A stretch of DNA of 18,713 nucleotides from JAFGJQ01 sp964586145 (GTDB lineage: Bacteria > Planctomycetota > Phycisphaerae > UBA1845): assembly GCA_964586145.1 (NCBI GenBank), contig CAZPHH010000090.1:1-18713 (forward strand), written 5' to 3'. Below, one piece after another: positions 18,647-18,713 of the stretch. The position numbers and the translations under genes are program-made. The notes beneath the pieces were generated by a model, which worked only from the letters and a program-made list of their open reading frames with translations, was not told the origin of the DNA and did no database searches. Every line of letters begins with the position of its first letter. The stretch's first letter is position 1.

Positions 18647-18713
18647 GACCGGCTGGAAAGCCGGTCCCACAGACGGAGCCGGTCCCACAGACGGAGTCGG
18701 TCCCACAGACGGA
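18647..18713. repeat. Module A hairpin with decaying 18-bp tandem, cut by window edge
   Basis: Module A stem at 18647-18666 with loop GGAA. Its right arm continues as an 18-bp tandem starting at 18661, 18679 and 18697 (CCGGTCCCACAGACGGAG, with one change in the third copy). The last copy ends at the window edge, so the true array length is unknown. The tandem repeats only the right half of the hairpin, so these extra copies cannot fold like module A. Confidence 0.9.

Noticed and set aside
18485..18706. Short open frames at 18485-18706, 4563-4913, 4521-4715 and 2745-3218
   Set aside because: Their products are translations of modules A-C (for example VGPAFQPV and RKPVPQ). They are by-products of the repeats and not proteins.

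Overview
The window is high-GC bacterial DNA. The style of its oversized pseudopilins and the dense palindromic intergenic repeats suggest a planctomycete-like organism (Planctomycetota). That placement rests on gene style and was not tested by a search. About two thirds of the window is one minus-strand gene cluster for a type IV pilus / type II secretion-like machine. Two plus-strand metabolic and transport genes follow on the right.

Reading the minus strand from 13870 down to 1, the order is: a GspE/PilB ATPase, a PilT ATPase, a second PilB/GspE ATPase, the PilC/GspF platform protein, two GspG-like pseudopilins, a GspH-like pseudopilin, a PilV/GspI-like pseudopilin, a GspJ/PilW-like pseudopilin, and a GspK/PilX-like protein cut by the left window edge. 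Three hexameric ATPases (two of extension type, one of retraction type) would drive assembly and disassembly of a filament through PilC. The five pseudopilins and the GspK-like protein would form the filament or its tip. No secretin, PilM/N/O-type alignment protein or prepilin peptidase lies in the window. They may be beyond the left edge or elsewhere in the genome.

The gene order is tight (overlaps of 4 bases or gaps of tens of bases), except at two places where arrays of palindromic repeats of about 230 and 360 bp sit between pseudopilin genes (2811-3038 and 4529-4887). A third array follows the last gene (18509-18713). All three are built from the same hairpin modules. Module A is an 8-bp GACCGGCT/AGCCGGTC stem, module B is a GGTCCGC/GCGGACC stem, and module C is a double hairpin. 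The middle array is inverted relative to the other two. This repeat family is the most unusual structure in the window.

Between the pilus cluster and the plus-strand genes is a 337-bp divergent intergenic region (13871-14207). It is packed with perfect hairpins and carries a good sigma70-type promoter for the rightward gene and a plausible one for the leftward operon. Rightward lie a pyruvate, phosphate dikinase (ppdK) with an unusual lysine-rich C-terminal tail, a strong hairpin, and a 404-residue ArsB/NhaD/SLC13-type permease. The long open frames antisense to these genes are GC-rich shadows and are not annotated as genes.
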